Positions 49,001-59,412 are shown, numbered from the stretch's first letter. The stretch is 64,000 nt of DNA from Macropodus opercularis (GCA_030770545.1 CM061109.1:496001-560000); one strand, 5' to 3'. Made by a program: numbers and translations. The notes: a model not told the origin generated them from the letters alone.

Positions 49001-52000
49001 ACCAGAGTGTGCTGAGGCATTGAAGACATGTCGGCTCCCTCTCCTCCCTGCTGTCTTGTCTGGTTCTGGAGGTTTGTGCAGCACCAGATACTGCTCCTCT
49101 CCCGCTCTGACAGACTTGTTGCGTGTCATCTAGTGCCTCTGTCCCCTGCAAGACAACGGAAACCAAAGATCCGACATTAGTCGCGCTAGACTGCTGGACA
49201 TTGGTTTGGAGGAGAATGTTGCAAAGTACATGTTATCATGCTTTCAAAGCGCAGCCAGTAAGAAAAATGTACTCGAGCGACGCACGTGGAGGAAGCAGCG
49301 TATGATGAGCAGACTGCCCAGCACAGACCGTGTGCATTAGTACTGATAGCCCAGCGTTTGCCTGGTGGATTCCTCATGAATAATGTGGTGGATTGGCAAA
49401 CATGAGTAATTAGACGAGGCTTTGAATTCCTGGTGCCACAGACGACGAGCGCTGGTCCTCGTCATTTGCTGAGTTGGGCTTAATGCCGTCAGAGGGCCCC
49501 AAGGTCACAGTCATGCATCTTCCGTCACAAGATTCATTACCAGAGCAATAACCGTTTATGAACGGAAATGAAGGAAGAAACGGGTCTTTAATCAGTGGAT
49601 GATTAGGAAATGCTGCAAACACCCTAATGGGATGCGTTGGTTCGAACAGTCCGTGACCCACTGCTCGTTTGGTTTCGTCTCTCAGACGCTGTAATATCTA
49701 CCAGGCTACTACGCATTTGAAACTAGCCTGTTACCATGTGTCCGTTCAAGTCTTAGGACAAGTAGTGTCCATGTTGCTTCGTATGTGTTTTTGTGGTACT
49801 TTAGAGACAACTGAACTTACTTGAAGTGGCCTTGGTTTCACTACTATACATGCATTTGACTGCTTCGTGTTGTTGTCATTTTACCGCCTTGCTGAGATTT
49901 GCCGCCACATGCTGTGCTCTGAACGGACCCGGCTTTGTGTTCGCTCTGTGAGCACACTTTCAGAGAAGCTGGCTTGTGACCAGCAGGGCAGTGGTTCGAT
50001 TACCTGTCTTGCAGGACGGATCAGGGTAGAAGTGAAATCAGCATTTGCTCCTGCCTAATTGCCACCATTTGTATGCTCTTCAGCAGGGCACTCGGCCCCC
50101 AGCTGCTCCGGTGGAGCTACTTACTGTAAAGTGCTGCATCGTGGTTGTTTGGCAGCGTTTGGGTCTGAATGTATTTAACTGTCGAAGGAACCAGTATCGG
50201 AAAGAAACGTCACAAGGAGAAGCACTGGTCTCATACACAACAGTGTCTCGCTCAAGGACACACCCGGTGAGATGGGGTTTGAACCTGGCTGTCTGTAGTA
50301 CATCCCAGTCCAACGCTGTAAGGTTACAGTAAATGTCAGAAACATGTGGTTGGTTCCACTCTGTCACTTCCTCCACACGACTGACAGTGAGCTTCTTGTA
50401 TCATTTCAGATAAGACATGGATGCACACTCCGGACGCTCTGGCCAAGCATTACATACCCTACAACGCCAAGGTAGGTACCGTCCTGCTCCTTCCCTGGTC
50501 CGTCTGACCCGCACCTCTGACGCCATGCCTGTCACAGCTGGCTGCTGATGGAGTGGTCTTATCTAGAATGAGAATTTAGGATAATTAGGATTTTCAGCGG
50601 GGCGCAACCCTCAACCTTCAATCATTAGCTTTGCTATTTGAACTTCCCCAACCTGCGACTGTAAATGTTCATACTGGGAAGCACTAAACTCACTGCACTA
50701 GTACTGTGCAGAATCTGTAAGTTTCCAATTCTGAATTACAAAGACAACTTGAATGTAGTCAATGACGGATCAAAGTCGGGTGATGTGGAGCGTAAGCGCA
50801 GGGCCGTCGTGCGGTTTTACAGTTTCTGCAGATTTCCTTTTGTTAGCTGTTTGGCGTCTTATGCTGTAAAGCACTTTGCCTGTTTTGAGATGCGTTCGAT
50901 GAACTGAAAGATTTGCTCGTCTGTGAATCATTAACATGCTCGTTAAGTGATGTCATAAATGACTCAGACCGTCTCCAGGTAGCTGATCTCACAGTCAAGA
51001 CCACAGTAAAGACACTTTCTGTTTGTGGTCTGAACTCAGACCCACATTTACTGATTTCCTAGTGTAGATATTCGACAGTATGTGCAGTAACGGAACCAGG
51101 ACTAATGCTTGTTTCACACAGAGCAGCTTGTGTAAAGCTTTAGTCACTTTAGTCACTAGTTAGTCACAGGTTCGTTACTCTGTAAGAGCCCAGACCCATT
51201 TCTACGTAAAGGAAACATTGGGGGGATATGAACCAAACTAAACGAACCATGTGCAACACACCTCAGAACAAATTAGTTGCATCTTGTGACGCAACGTAAG
51301 GCTGCTGTGCGAAGCGAAGGCCTTACGCCTCCACATGCCGTCCAGGCACGTGAAGAAAGGTGTCAGGCCTCCTCACCACGGGCTGACGTACGTCACTTCG
51401 TTGTTTCAGCTCCACGCAGCAGTTGATGGATGAGCCTTCGAGCTCGGTTTGTCCCCAGTCGTAGCCAGGGACGCACCGGTCAGGAACGAGTGCTGCTGCA
51501 CTCTATTTTGGGCATCTGTCAGCTGTGCGCTCACGGATTTCTTTAACTGAGTCCAGTACATTTGTCAAACCCTCCATGGGTTTCTGTCTTTGCTGATGGC
51601 TGGTTGCTGCCTCTTCTCCGCTGTCTTTGTTTAGAATGTAGAAATTAGCCTGTCTATCGTTTTGCTTCCGCCGGCGTGTAATTACTGTCGGAGTAATACT
51701 TTGATGAAAGGCACCGGTGTAAAGGTGAGTTACAGGAGAACAAAGGGCTTCTTCATGTAACTGTATAAATAATTCAAAGAATCCACATCTTCAGTGTCTC
51801 TGGTGGAAGGAATTGTTTGCTTGAATTTTTTAAATGATATTGTAACAGGCTCCACACATTCAGGAGACACTAAAGCAGTGTCTGACTAGAACAATTACTG
51901 CTCCTGCCAGATGGAGATCGTGGTGTTCATGCACAAAGGTTAATGGCGCCATCTGTTGGAGATCAGACACGGTGATAAGATCTATACATCGGGACTTAGG

Positions 52001-55000
52001 CAGCGGAAGAATGTGCTTTAAACAGAAGGTTGCGTACTTTAAACCATCAGTCGCTACATGTCCTCCTGTCATAAATATGCTGCATCATAAGCCTTTTTGT
52101 TTTGTTTCCAGTTCCTTGGAAGCACAGAGGTTGAAGCACCAAAGGGCACAGACGTTGTGAAGGATGCCGTTAGGAAGCTGAAGGTAAAACTAGACCCACA
52201 GACAGACACAGAGCAGCGAGTGGCAAACGCTCCCTCCCTCACCCGCTTCCAGCAAGGTGCCCTTGGAGGTTTTCAGCTCCTAAGTACAGATGCCTTAAAC
52301 TGCTGCATCAGCACAGCAGCTCGCTCAGTCCACCTCCACCCTGTAACTAGTGTTTTAAACAACTAATGCTTGAAGTGCAGTGGACCTGCTGTTTTAGATG
52401 CTTTAACCGTATTTATCATTAGATATTCACCAACAGCCCAAAGGTACTGGCAGGATCAGTGATGCACAGTCAAACACGTGAAATGCACATGAACTGGGCC
52501 TGGGTCTGCAGTTCTGCTGGTCTGACTCTATCTCTGCCTTGTGGTTCCCACCAGCTCCTGAGCTGAAATCAGTGTTTATCAGCTGCAGTTGGCTCCTACC
52601 TCTGCAGTTTGTCGAGAATAGCATCTGAACATGGCCCAGAATAGTGAAACTAAATCAAAAGGCTGCTGTAAAGCCAGTAGAATGAGCTGAAAGTCCCCAA
52701 ACCCACCTGGAACTAAGCAAAGCCGCAGAGTGGAATAGTAATCCACAGCTGAGCTGCTACGTTACACCGTGACCACCGTGCTCCGACCCAGGCCTCCCTC
52801 CTGGCTCCTCCTGCCAGTTGCAGGGGCCTCGTTTCCCCGTTGCCATGCCCCTATTGTTACTTTACAGCCCATCCAATGCCTGTTGAATCCCAAGGCTCCA
52901 TGGTTCCTCTCCACATACAGTCAGCATGAAGAACAACAACAGTAGCTTTCAGGCTTTTCTATACGCCACACAGTGTTCGTGCGATGCCTTCATCCGCGTA
53001 GCGTGTCCTCAGCAGACAGCACACACTCCCCTTTAAGACTTTTGATTGGTTTCTGGCCCAGACTCGCTGCCAAGTCCTCCTCCTACTTACGCCACTTGGC
53101 AGGGCCTGAAAGGCGACCCCTGAACAGATTACAGATTTCATTAGGTCTTGCATCTTTCATAAATGCTTCATTTCAATGAATAATGTTGTCCTTTAACGAT
53201 GCGTTCTGTCTTTTTGTGTTTCCAGGAATGTCTTTGTTGTTTGGTGCTATTGTAGTACAGATGCTGCTCCTTCCATATGTGCGATTGTCATATGTGTAAT
53301 TGTTGACATTCACCTCAGATTTTAATGTTGCTCTGTTGAATGTGTAAATATACTCTCACTTCATTAGGTCCGCGCTCAACCATCAAACTATCAGATGGTC
53401 ACGCTTGGTTCACACGTGTCATGTTTGACACGAGTAGAGTAAAATGAGCTGTTTTCTAACCTGCAGTTTCAAAGGCACATCAAGAAGTCAGAGGGACAGA
53501 AGACGCCAAAGGTGGAATTGCAGATCTCCATTTACGGCGTGAAGATACTGGAGCCCAAGACAAAAGTGAGTCACAGCGTATTGAAATTCGACTCAACAGG
53601 AAACGAGCCGCAGTCATCGCTAGGACGTGAGCAGTGAATGCTGCTTTTGTTTTCCAGGATGTGCAGCACAACTGTCAGCTACACAGGATATCGTTCTGCG
53701 CAGATGACAAGACTGATAAAAGGATATTCACGTTTATTTGCAAAGACTCTGAGTCCAACAAACACCTCTGCTACGTGTTTGACAGTGAGAAGTGTGTAAG
53801 TGTGCTCTGCTTCATATCTGCCACTAGAACACAAACTGCGGTCGATCTCCGTCCTGTCATTACAGTTGATTGGTTAAATAAGCTGAAGTAACTGTTAAGC
53901 AAAGCTTCCTTATGTGCTCAGGCAGAAGAAATAACCCTAACCATCGGCCAGGCCTTTGACTTGGCCTACAAGAAGTTCCTGGAGTCTGGAGGCAAGGACG
54001 TGGAGACCAGGAAGCAGATTGGAGGCCTACAGAAAAGAGTAGGTGTTGATGACGCTGATGTTTGTAGCAATGAATGCGGAGCTCGTTCCTATTGATTAGT
54101 TAAAATCATTGAGTGTGTGCAATTAGGTTATGTTGATAAAACATTTCAGTAATGAATATTAATGTCTCAGGCCTCGTCTTTAATAGAGTTATTCTGCACC
54201 CGCTGGGCTTGTTTGAATTTATGAAGCCATTGGTATCGAAGTGATGAATGACTGCTAGAATACGTTCTGTTTAACACTGATGCACGTTGGGCTTCTCATT
54301 CTTCAAGAAGTTCACCAGCTGTCATAACGGAGCATAAACCAAGTTACCACACGCTCCAGTCTGGGCTGGGTCACACTAGACTGGGCGCCTCGTACAGTAT
54401 GTTTGCCGAAGGCGAGCAAAGCGACGGCAGGAACCTGACGTTTGTTTCGAATCGTGTCTAATGATGATCTCATGTGCTAGTTCCATTCTGATTAGTGTCT
54501 TCATCTAAAGCAGTGGTTCAATCATTGTTTTCACGCAGATTCAGGAACTGGAAACAGAAAACTCCGAGTTAAAGAAACAGCTTCAGGACCTGGAGGAGCA
54601 GCTGATGATCGCTCACGTGCCCCCAGTAAGGACACACAACAACAGCAAGCGTCACATACTTCCCAGGAAAGAGAGTCTGTGTCTGTTAAAAGCTAATAGA
54701 TCAGCACTGGCAACCAAGACGTGTGTTTCATTGTGTTGTTTTAACTGCAGCTTGTGCAGGGAATTACAGCAGTTTGCATTTCAAGTCATTGAAACCATTT
54801 TGATTCTTTATACAAGTTTTGGAGGCAGGTTTAAGGACAGCTGGTGTTTTAGTGCATGGCCACAGACTGAACCTCTCAGCAGGGAGTCGGTGGAGTCTGA
54901 GCTGCGTCTGGGGCAGAGCAATTACACACCTGATTGGTCTGATGAGGAGCGTGAAAGCTCAGCCTCTGAATGCCACCACCCACTCCACTGCTAGTTAATA

Positions 55001-56737
55001 TCACCCACTCTGGACCGTTTCTTTCTTCAGCAGCTGCACATGAACGCAGCTACTGACGCGTACGTGCTGCAGAGGCCCTCCTCTCTCTACTGGTGTCACA
55101 GCGTCAGGTCGCTCTCCTGTCTGGAAATCTCCTCTGTGACGCTCACGCCTATGAGCTCGCCGGAGTCCAACCTGTCCACTGGGCTACTAACCCCTCCGCC
55201 TGCCAAACCTGCTGCTCTTCCTCCTAAGCCTAGTGAGGGATGCAGCATCCCACGGCCTCGCGTAAACACCCTTCGCTTCCTCTTCCTTTCTGCTCCTGTA
55301 CTGTCTTTGATTTTCACTTTCCCTGCTCCTTCTTTTTTCTTTTTGCTTTCTGCTAAATAATTGCAGTGCACTTTTTGTTTGTGACCTTATAAAAGCCAGA
55401 AAACATTTCCGTGACCTTCCCCGCAGGCAGGGAGCACCTCCATGAAACCACAGTCTACGGACATATTTGACATGGTCCCTTTTTCCCCCGTGACTCCACT
55501 GATGCCCACGCTGGCCAGCAACGGCTGCCCGCCGCCGCCACCCAGCACACTGCCACCAGACATAAGTGAGTAATGCCTTCAAAGCCTGTGTGGCATCATG
55601 TTTGAATCAGTAATGTCGTGATTTCTCTGAAACACGCAGTAGAAGACGTTCAGCTTCCTAAAGAGAGCTTTCCTGTGATGTTTGTCTGCTCTACGGGGGA
55701 CTTTGTAGGGAAAGACTTGTTTGGAGCTGAGCCGTTTGATCCGTTCACCTGCGGGGCGGCTGACTTCCCTCCAGATATTCAGTCCAAGCTGGATGAAATG
55801 CAGGTGAGCACGTGTCTGCATCCTATGTCTCCACACAGGAAGCAGCAGGCGCGGCTTCCTAAACCAGGAAGCGCAGCTGGTCGCATCCTCCGTAAACGGG
55901 CTGCGGAGGAGCTGCAGCTTCCTCCAGTGTCAGGATTAAAGTGGGTCAGGTTTGTCGTAATGCCATAAACCTACAGGTTCCATTGAGCGAAGGCTGATAC
56001 AGTCAAACAGCAGAACCACTGTGACATCAATGTTTATGTTGCTGACTAATCAGACACCTGTTGTGGGTTTTATCAAATGAATAAAGAATGTGAAGGTGAC
56101 CTGGTTTAATGATGATGAACACGCTGAACACTTTTCTAGCCGAGTTCTGGGTGATTGTGAGACTCGGTTGTTGCCAGTAGGAGGCGCTGCTCTTCACCTT
56201 CTGCCTCTTCTCTGGCTACTAACAGCTGCATTTGTTCTTTTCTTCCTTTCCCACTGCAGCGTCAGAGATGGTTCGTACTTCTCGCTCTCTGTGCTGCGAC
56301 TGTGCTGGTTGACTTATTGCTTTTGTCGTGACTGCTGCTGCATGTTTTCATTTCCAAGCAGCGCGTTGCTCATCCGCCGCTCGGTGGACGATGAGCTCTT
56401 TGGTGTTTAATCATAGACGGACGCTGCTTATTTGGCTCCTAAACGTACGAGTGTGTTCAGCTATGACTTGTCCTTCGGTGTCCTTCACGCTTCGCTCCAC
56501 CCAGATGCATGAGCTGCTGGTCCTCCTTGACTTTATGGTCTCGTGTAAAACGCATGATGGTGTCTGCCTTGCTGAGCGTTTCGTTTCCGTTCGTGCTTGG
56601 TTCTACTGGTGAACGTAGCATCACGGCCCGTGCGTTTCGCAGCTGATGTGTGGCTTGTCTTCCAGGAGGGGTTCAAAATGGGACTAACCTTAGAGGGCAC
56701 CGTCTTCTCTCTGGATCCGCTAGACAGCCGCTGCTGA
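45985..56737 (+). CDS. gulp1: GULP1, PTB-domain engulfment adaptor (10 coding exons, genomic span)
   Basis: This cytosolic adaptor (orthologue of nematode CED-6) binds NPxY-type tails of engulfment and lipoprotein receptors such as LRP1 and stabilins, and acts in apoptotic-cell uptake and endosomal trafficking. Joining exons 45985-46012, 50410-50471, 52112-52183, 53467-53565, 53658-53795, 53922-54038, 54539-54625, 55427-55565, 55709-55803 and 56666-56737 gives 909 nt, or 302 residues plus stop. All junctions are GT-AG and in phase. The protein begins MNRAFNRKK. A PTB/PID domain spans about residues 21-160 (KFLGSTEVEAPKGTDVV, then HNCQLHRISFCADDKTDKR). A leucine-rich coiled coil follows at about 160-197 (LETENSELKKQLQDLEEQL). 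Next is a Pro/Ser-rich region with DIFDMVPFSP and an FGAEPFDPF clathrin/AP2-type motif, and the end is LDPLDSRC. Length and sequence match mammalian GULP1 (about 304 residues) closely. Confidence 0.96.
47023..47048. repeat. Perfect inverted repeat (12-bp arms, 2-nt spacer)
   Basis: ACTCCTATAACT, then AA, then AGTTATAGGAGT. It can form a cruciform or a tight RNA hairpin in the gulp1 intron. No terminator or element context is apparent. Confidence 0.9.
50064..50330. repeat. Possible degenerate dispersed repeat
   Basis: Phrases such as GCAGGGCACTCGGCCCCCAG, TGTAAAGTGCTGCATCG and GCTCAAGGACACACCCGG followed by GGGTTTGAACC resemble common fish repeats of the 'gagcaagacactgaacccc...ctcaaggac' type. 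Borders are uncertain. Confidence 0.3.
50410..50471 (+). CDS. gulp1: gulp1 exon: start of PTB domain
   Basis: 62 nt, acceptor CATTTCAG, donor AAG|GTAGGT. It codes (D)KTWMHTPDALAKHYIPYNAK, the N-terminal lead into the PTB fold. Phase 1 in, phase 0 out. Confidence 0.95.
50472..52111 (+). other. gulp1: gulp1 intron
   Basis: 1.6 kb with no recognised feature beyond short AT-rich runs. Confidence 0.7.
52112..52183 (+). CDS. gulp1: gulp1 exon: PTB beta-strand 1 and helix
   Basis: 72 nt, phase 0/0. It codes FLGSTEVEAPKGTDVVKDAV followed by RKLK. The FLGS motif is the PTB signature strand. Acceptor GTTTCCAG, donor AAG|GTAAAA. Confidence 0.96.
52184..53466 (+). other. gulp1: gulp1 intron
   Basis: 1.28 kb with no recognised feature. 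Confidence 0.7.
53467..53565 (+). CDS. gulp1: gulp1 exon: PTB domain middle
   Basis: 99 nt, phase 0/0, coding FQRHIKKSEGQKTPKVELQI and SIYGVKILEPKTK. Acceptor ACCTGCAG, donor AAA|GTGAGT. Confidence 0.96.
53658..53795 (+). CDS. gulp1: gulp1 exon: PTB domain core
   Basis: 138 nt, phase 0/0. It codes DVQHNCQLHRISFCADDKTD, then KRIFTFICKDSESNKHLCYV and FDSEKC, nearly identical to the mammalian protein. Donor TGT|GTAAGT. Confidence 0.97.
53922..54038 (+). CDS. gulp1: gulp1 exon: PTB C-terminal helix and start of coiled coil
   Basis: 117 nt, phase 0/0, coding AEEITLTIGQAFDLAYKKFL and then a segment ending GGLQKR. The helix completes the PTB ligand groove. Confidence 0.97.
54039..54538 (+). other. 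gulp1: gulp1 intron
   Basis: 500 bases with nothing recognised. Confidence 0.7.
54539..54625 (+). CDS. gulp1: gulp1 exon: coiled coil
   Basis: 87 nt, phase 0/0. It codes IQELETENSELKKQLQDLEE and QLMIAHVPP, a regular leucine heptad pattern that in the family mediates dimerisation. Donor CCA|GTAAGG. Confidence 0.96.
54626..55426 (+). other. gulp1: gulp1 intron containing a candidate cassette exon
   Basis: 801 bases between canonical exons. The only structured part is the open, proline-rich segment at 55031-55261. Confidence 0.7.
55031..55261 (+). CDS. gulp1: Candidate alternative cassette exon of gulp1 (77 codons)
   Basis: The acceptor TTTCTTTCTTCAG has a strong pyrimidine tract and the donor is CGC|GTAAAC. 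The 231-nt segment is phase 0 on both sides, matching the flanking phase 0 exons, and is fully open. Its translation is Pro/Ser-rich and includes LLTPPPAKPAALPPKP, a class of motif that binds SH3 domains. It is not part of the canonical ~304-residue product as I know it. Inclusion would lengthen the protein to 379 residues without a frameshift. Confidence 0.45.
55427..55565 (+). CDS. gulp1: gulp1 exon: Pro/Ser-rich tail with DIFDMVPFSP
   Basis: 139 nt, phase 0 in, phase 1 out. It codes AGSTSMKPQSTDIFDMVPFS, then a segment with a five-proline run (CPPPPPS). Acceptor CCCCGCAG, donor A|GTGAGT. Aligns with the mammalian STDIFDMIPFSP region. Confidence 0.93.
55709..55803 (+). CDS. gulp1: gulp1 exon: FGAEPFDPF motif (short-acceptor form)
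   Basis: 95 nt starting after CTTTGTAG. The split codon A|GG gives Arg, then KDLFGAEPFDPFTCGAADFP, closely matching mammalian KRDLFGAEPFDPF, so this is the likely main acceptor. An upstream in-frame acceptor at 55640 would add 23 codons. Donor CAG|GTGAGC. Confidence 0.88.
55804..56665 (+). other. gulp1: gulp1 last intron
   Basis: 862 bases. Open stretches here are not bounded by matching splice phases; nothing else recognised. Confidence 0.7.
56666..56737 (+). CDS. gulp1: gulp1 terminal coding exon
   Basis: 72 nt including TGA at 56735-56737. It codes EGFKMGLTLEGTVFSLDPLD then SRC, the conserved C-terminus. Acceptor GTCTTCCAG. Confidence 0.97.
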   Translation, partial: EGFKMGLTLEGTVFSLDPLDSRC

Positions 56738-57340
56738 TGCCAAGAAGATGCTCTTTGTCGCATACTTTTAACTTGTTTGTATGAAGAAGTGCCAAATTCC
56801 ACAACACAGCTGAGTCAAGATGTCACCGTTCACATCTTGGGGTTTATATGCATTTGCATTTAGATTGGTTTTTTTCGATATTTCAAGGTAAACTCAGATC
56901 CATTACAGAGAAGAACTATTTTTGTAAGAAAAACAGCAAAAACTAAAAGCTCATGGAAGGAGCAGACAGATGTGGAGCGGGACACTGTGGGACACTCTGA
57001 GTTTGCACCATTTCATCTCTGTATTGTTGACACATTCCTGTTTGTTGGCCAAACACGAGCTGTAGAAATCTCTTCATTCTCGTCTGAGCTCAGCCATAAC
57101 ATCACCAGCAGTAGCTTGTTTTACTCTACGTGTACTTATATATCTTATCAGCATTGTTTTTGACCATTCCAGTATTTATGTGTCATTTTTTGCCTTTGTT
57201 ATAATTTCAGACTCTTTTCTCACCAGAGGCACTTTTGGACAACCTCTGTCCCTCTGCAGTACTATTACTATACATTATTTTACTTTTAGTTGCATTGACT
57301 TTGATGTTACAACTATTAAAGAAAATACAGCAAAAAACTG
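56738..57340 (+). other. gulp1: gulp1 3' UTR
   Basis: AT-rich sequence from the stop codon to just past ATTAAA at 57314-57319, the common poly(A) signal variant. The cleavage site is approximate. Confidence 0.65.
57314..57319 (+). terminator. gulp1: Putative gulp1 poly(A) signal ATTAAA
   Basis: First plausible poly(A) hexamer after the stop, followed within 20 bases by a CA-rich stretch. Upstream 3' UTR lacks AATAAA. Confidence 0.5.
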
Positions 57341-57572
57341 CTCCTGGTTCAGTCATTTGACGCGTTCATTGGTTTGAATGTGGATTTTGGCAGCATCGGA
57401 TCCATCGTGTCCAGGGTAACCGACCGCCATGAAATGTGCTTTGTATTATTATCCAGCAACGACCACCACAACGTGCAGTTTTAGTTCTGCAGTAAATATG
57501 CAGCATTTCCATCACAGCCCAGAAACACTGCAGAGGCTGAGAGGTGAGACTGGAAACGTGGGTCACATGCAC

Positions 57573-57902
57573 TATGTCAAAAGTACTGGCTCCCCATCCA
57601 AATAATGGGAGTCAGTGCACAGAGCAAGGTCCATGAAGAGTCTGGTGTGGATGGACTTGACTGGCCTGCACAGAGTCCTGACCTCAGCCCGGTAGATCAC
57701 CTCTGGGATGAATTAGAGCCGAGACTGAGAGCCAGGCCTGCTGGTCCAACATCAGTGTGACCTCCCACAAACACAACCTCCACAGAAGAGCTGAAGCTGC
57801 TCTAGCTGCAAAGGTGGAGAGACGTCATGTTGATCCCTGTGGCTCAGGAACGATCGCTGGATTCACATGGAGTCAGGGCTGAGCCAGTACTTTGGCAGCG
57901 TA
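57573..57902 (+). mobile_element. Tc1/mariner-derived non-autonomous element
   Basis: Inverted ends are TCAAAAGTACTGGCTC at 57577-57592 and GAGCCAGTACTTTGGCA at 57881-57897, each followed outward by a TA within 2-3 bases, as expected for TA-targeting Tc1 elements. The interior (about 57640-57760) translates as a decayed transposase C-terminus: GLDWPAQSPDLSPVDHLWDE, the hallmark D-x-P-x-x-x-W motif that carries the last catalytic acidic residue. The element is about 330 bp against roughly 1.2-1.7 kb for a full Tc1, and the frame breaks soon after, so it is an internally deleted, dead copy. Confidence 0.82.
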
Positions 57903-58189
57903 GCGTATCTACATGCAGCAGTGAACGTGTTGCTAATGTTAGCAGTGAGCTTGAAAACTCAGTGTCTCAGACCTAGCAGTAGTTAATTTTCCTATTTTTA
58001 GGGGCCGTACATGAATGTATCAGCTGCCTTTGTTCGATGTATTGAGCTGCAGCTGCTTAATCCTGTGGGTCCAACACACTTTCCTTCCTTTCATTTTTGC
58101 TTCTCACCTGCTACAAGGTGAACTTTTAGTTGCACAGCGCAACTTATTCAAGGGTCAAATAAATTTTCCCCAAACAAGAACAGGCAGAG
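57903..58189. other. Convergent intergenic gap between gulp1 and col5a2
   Basis: Short non-coding stretch between the transposon remnant and the likely distal end of the col5a2 transcript. No feature seen. Confidence 0.5.
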
Positions 58190-58205
58190 AAAAGTATTTT
58201 CAAGA

Positions 58206-58211
58206 TTTATT
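58206..58211 (-). terminator. col5a2: Putative distal col5a2 poly(A) signal AATAAA
   Basis: TTTATT on the + strand reads AATAAA on the - strand, the most distal such hexamer before the intergenic gap. Confidence 0.45.
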
Positions 58212-58230
58212 TTCAAAGGATGAAACGCTG

Positions 58231-58254
58231 CTCCTCCTCCTCCTCCTCCTCCTC
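58231..58254. repeat. (CTC)8 microsatellite in col5a2 3' UTR
   Basis: Eight CTC units on the + strand (GAG on the transcript strand), 20 bases upstream of the distal poly(A) signal. Confidence 0.95.
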
Positions 58255-59412
58255 TTCATCTCTGCCTCTGGGCTCTTAGCAGGCAGTCCAGCTTTGACAT
58301 TTTTTACATAACTGCAATAAATATACTCAAATATAAACCAAATGGTCACAATAAAAGGACTCGAATGCACAAAAAATGAACACAATCAACTTACTCACAT
58401 TAGAGACAAGGATGTGACTACATCAAGTACAAAAATCTGTCTAAAATGAGTCTGTGTGCAAAAGCAACAAACGTTAAAGACCTGACTCCACCTGAATTAA
58501 CGTGACAAGAGCTTGGGGGGGATTAACAAGCTTTTCGTTTAATTGTTGCATAGTAAGAAATACAAAGCAAACAGGACCTGACAGCCATCGTATCTATAAA
58601 ACGGAGGATAAAGGATCATATAAGTTTAGATTACTGCAAAGGGGGAAGTGACATGCATAACAACAGAGTATCTTTTACTGTATCATACGTTTAATGATAG
58701 AAAATCAGCACACGCCACTCACACAACACCATTTTATTGGCATCCCCATCCCCTGCCCTGCACCAGTAGCCAGGAGAAGAAGTGCACAAGGAAGCCACTA
58801 CTTACAAAACAGCACCTGTGAAAAAAGATGTAGTGCCATCGTTTTCTCACCTTTGGTGACGAGGTAGCTAACACTGAGGAATGGACAGTCGTGACCGGTC
58901 TGACGATTCGTCAAAGCTGTCTTCAGAAACGCGTTTCCTCAATAGCACCACTGAGTTGCTTTATGTTTCAACTATTAAAATGCAAAAAGGAACCAACAAA
59001 TCTCTGCAGATTAGAAGAGGTGGCTCGACATTGGACTTTTTTCTGGGCCTATAAACAGCAGTTGTAACATTTCATATCTTTATTTATTTATACAATCGCG
59101 TATGTTTTTGTAAATCTTTGTGTTCAGCCGTGGGACGAGCTACCAGCGTAAACCTTGAAAGGCATGAAGCTTTAAGTCAAACGTACACAAGAAAACAGGA
59201 ATGATTCAGATCTTTACTCATTTTTAGGTCATTTCCAAACATTAGTCTAACTTACAAAACATTGATGTCTTGAACTGGGTTGAAAGGCACAATAAATATC
59301 TTGCCACAGGGCCAGAATAGTTCTCAGTACTCGTATGTACAATGTGGCTGATTGAATCAGCTGTCAGTTCTACAGTCTCAGGATTCTCCTCCACTCATCC
59401 CTGCTGACGGTT

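Larger units (their letters stand above)
46013..50409 (+). other. gulp1: gulp1 intron after the start-codon exon
   Basis: 4.4 kb, phase 1. It holds a perfect 12-bp-arm palindrome at 47023-47048 and a possible interspersed repeat at 50064-50330; no other feature recognised. Confidence 0.7.
58190..59412 (-). other. col5a2: col5a2 3' UTR (distal end approximate)
   Basis: Follows the TAG stop on the - strand. The + strand shows TTTATT (AATAAA on the coding strand) near 59082, 58735 and 58206; the last would give a 1.2-kb UTR. It contains a (CTC)8 run at 58231-58254. Confidence 0.55.

Noticed and set aside
49930..50110. tRNA-like phrase GGTTCGATTACC near 49990
   Set aside because: It resembles a B box alone; no A box, cloverleaf or terminator is evident, and the surroundings look like a dispersed repeat.
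55187..55582. 131-codon - strand ORF across gulp1 exons
   Set aside because: Low-complexity Arg/Glu-rich shadow of the Pro/Ser-rich coding strand.
56090..56612. ORFs in the last gulp1 intron
   Set aside because: No acceptor/donor pair keeps the gulp1 frame, and the hydrophobic Leu/Phe-rich translation looks like pyrimidine-rich intron sequence.
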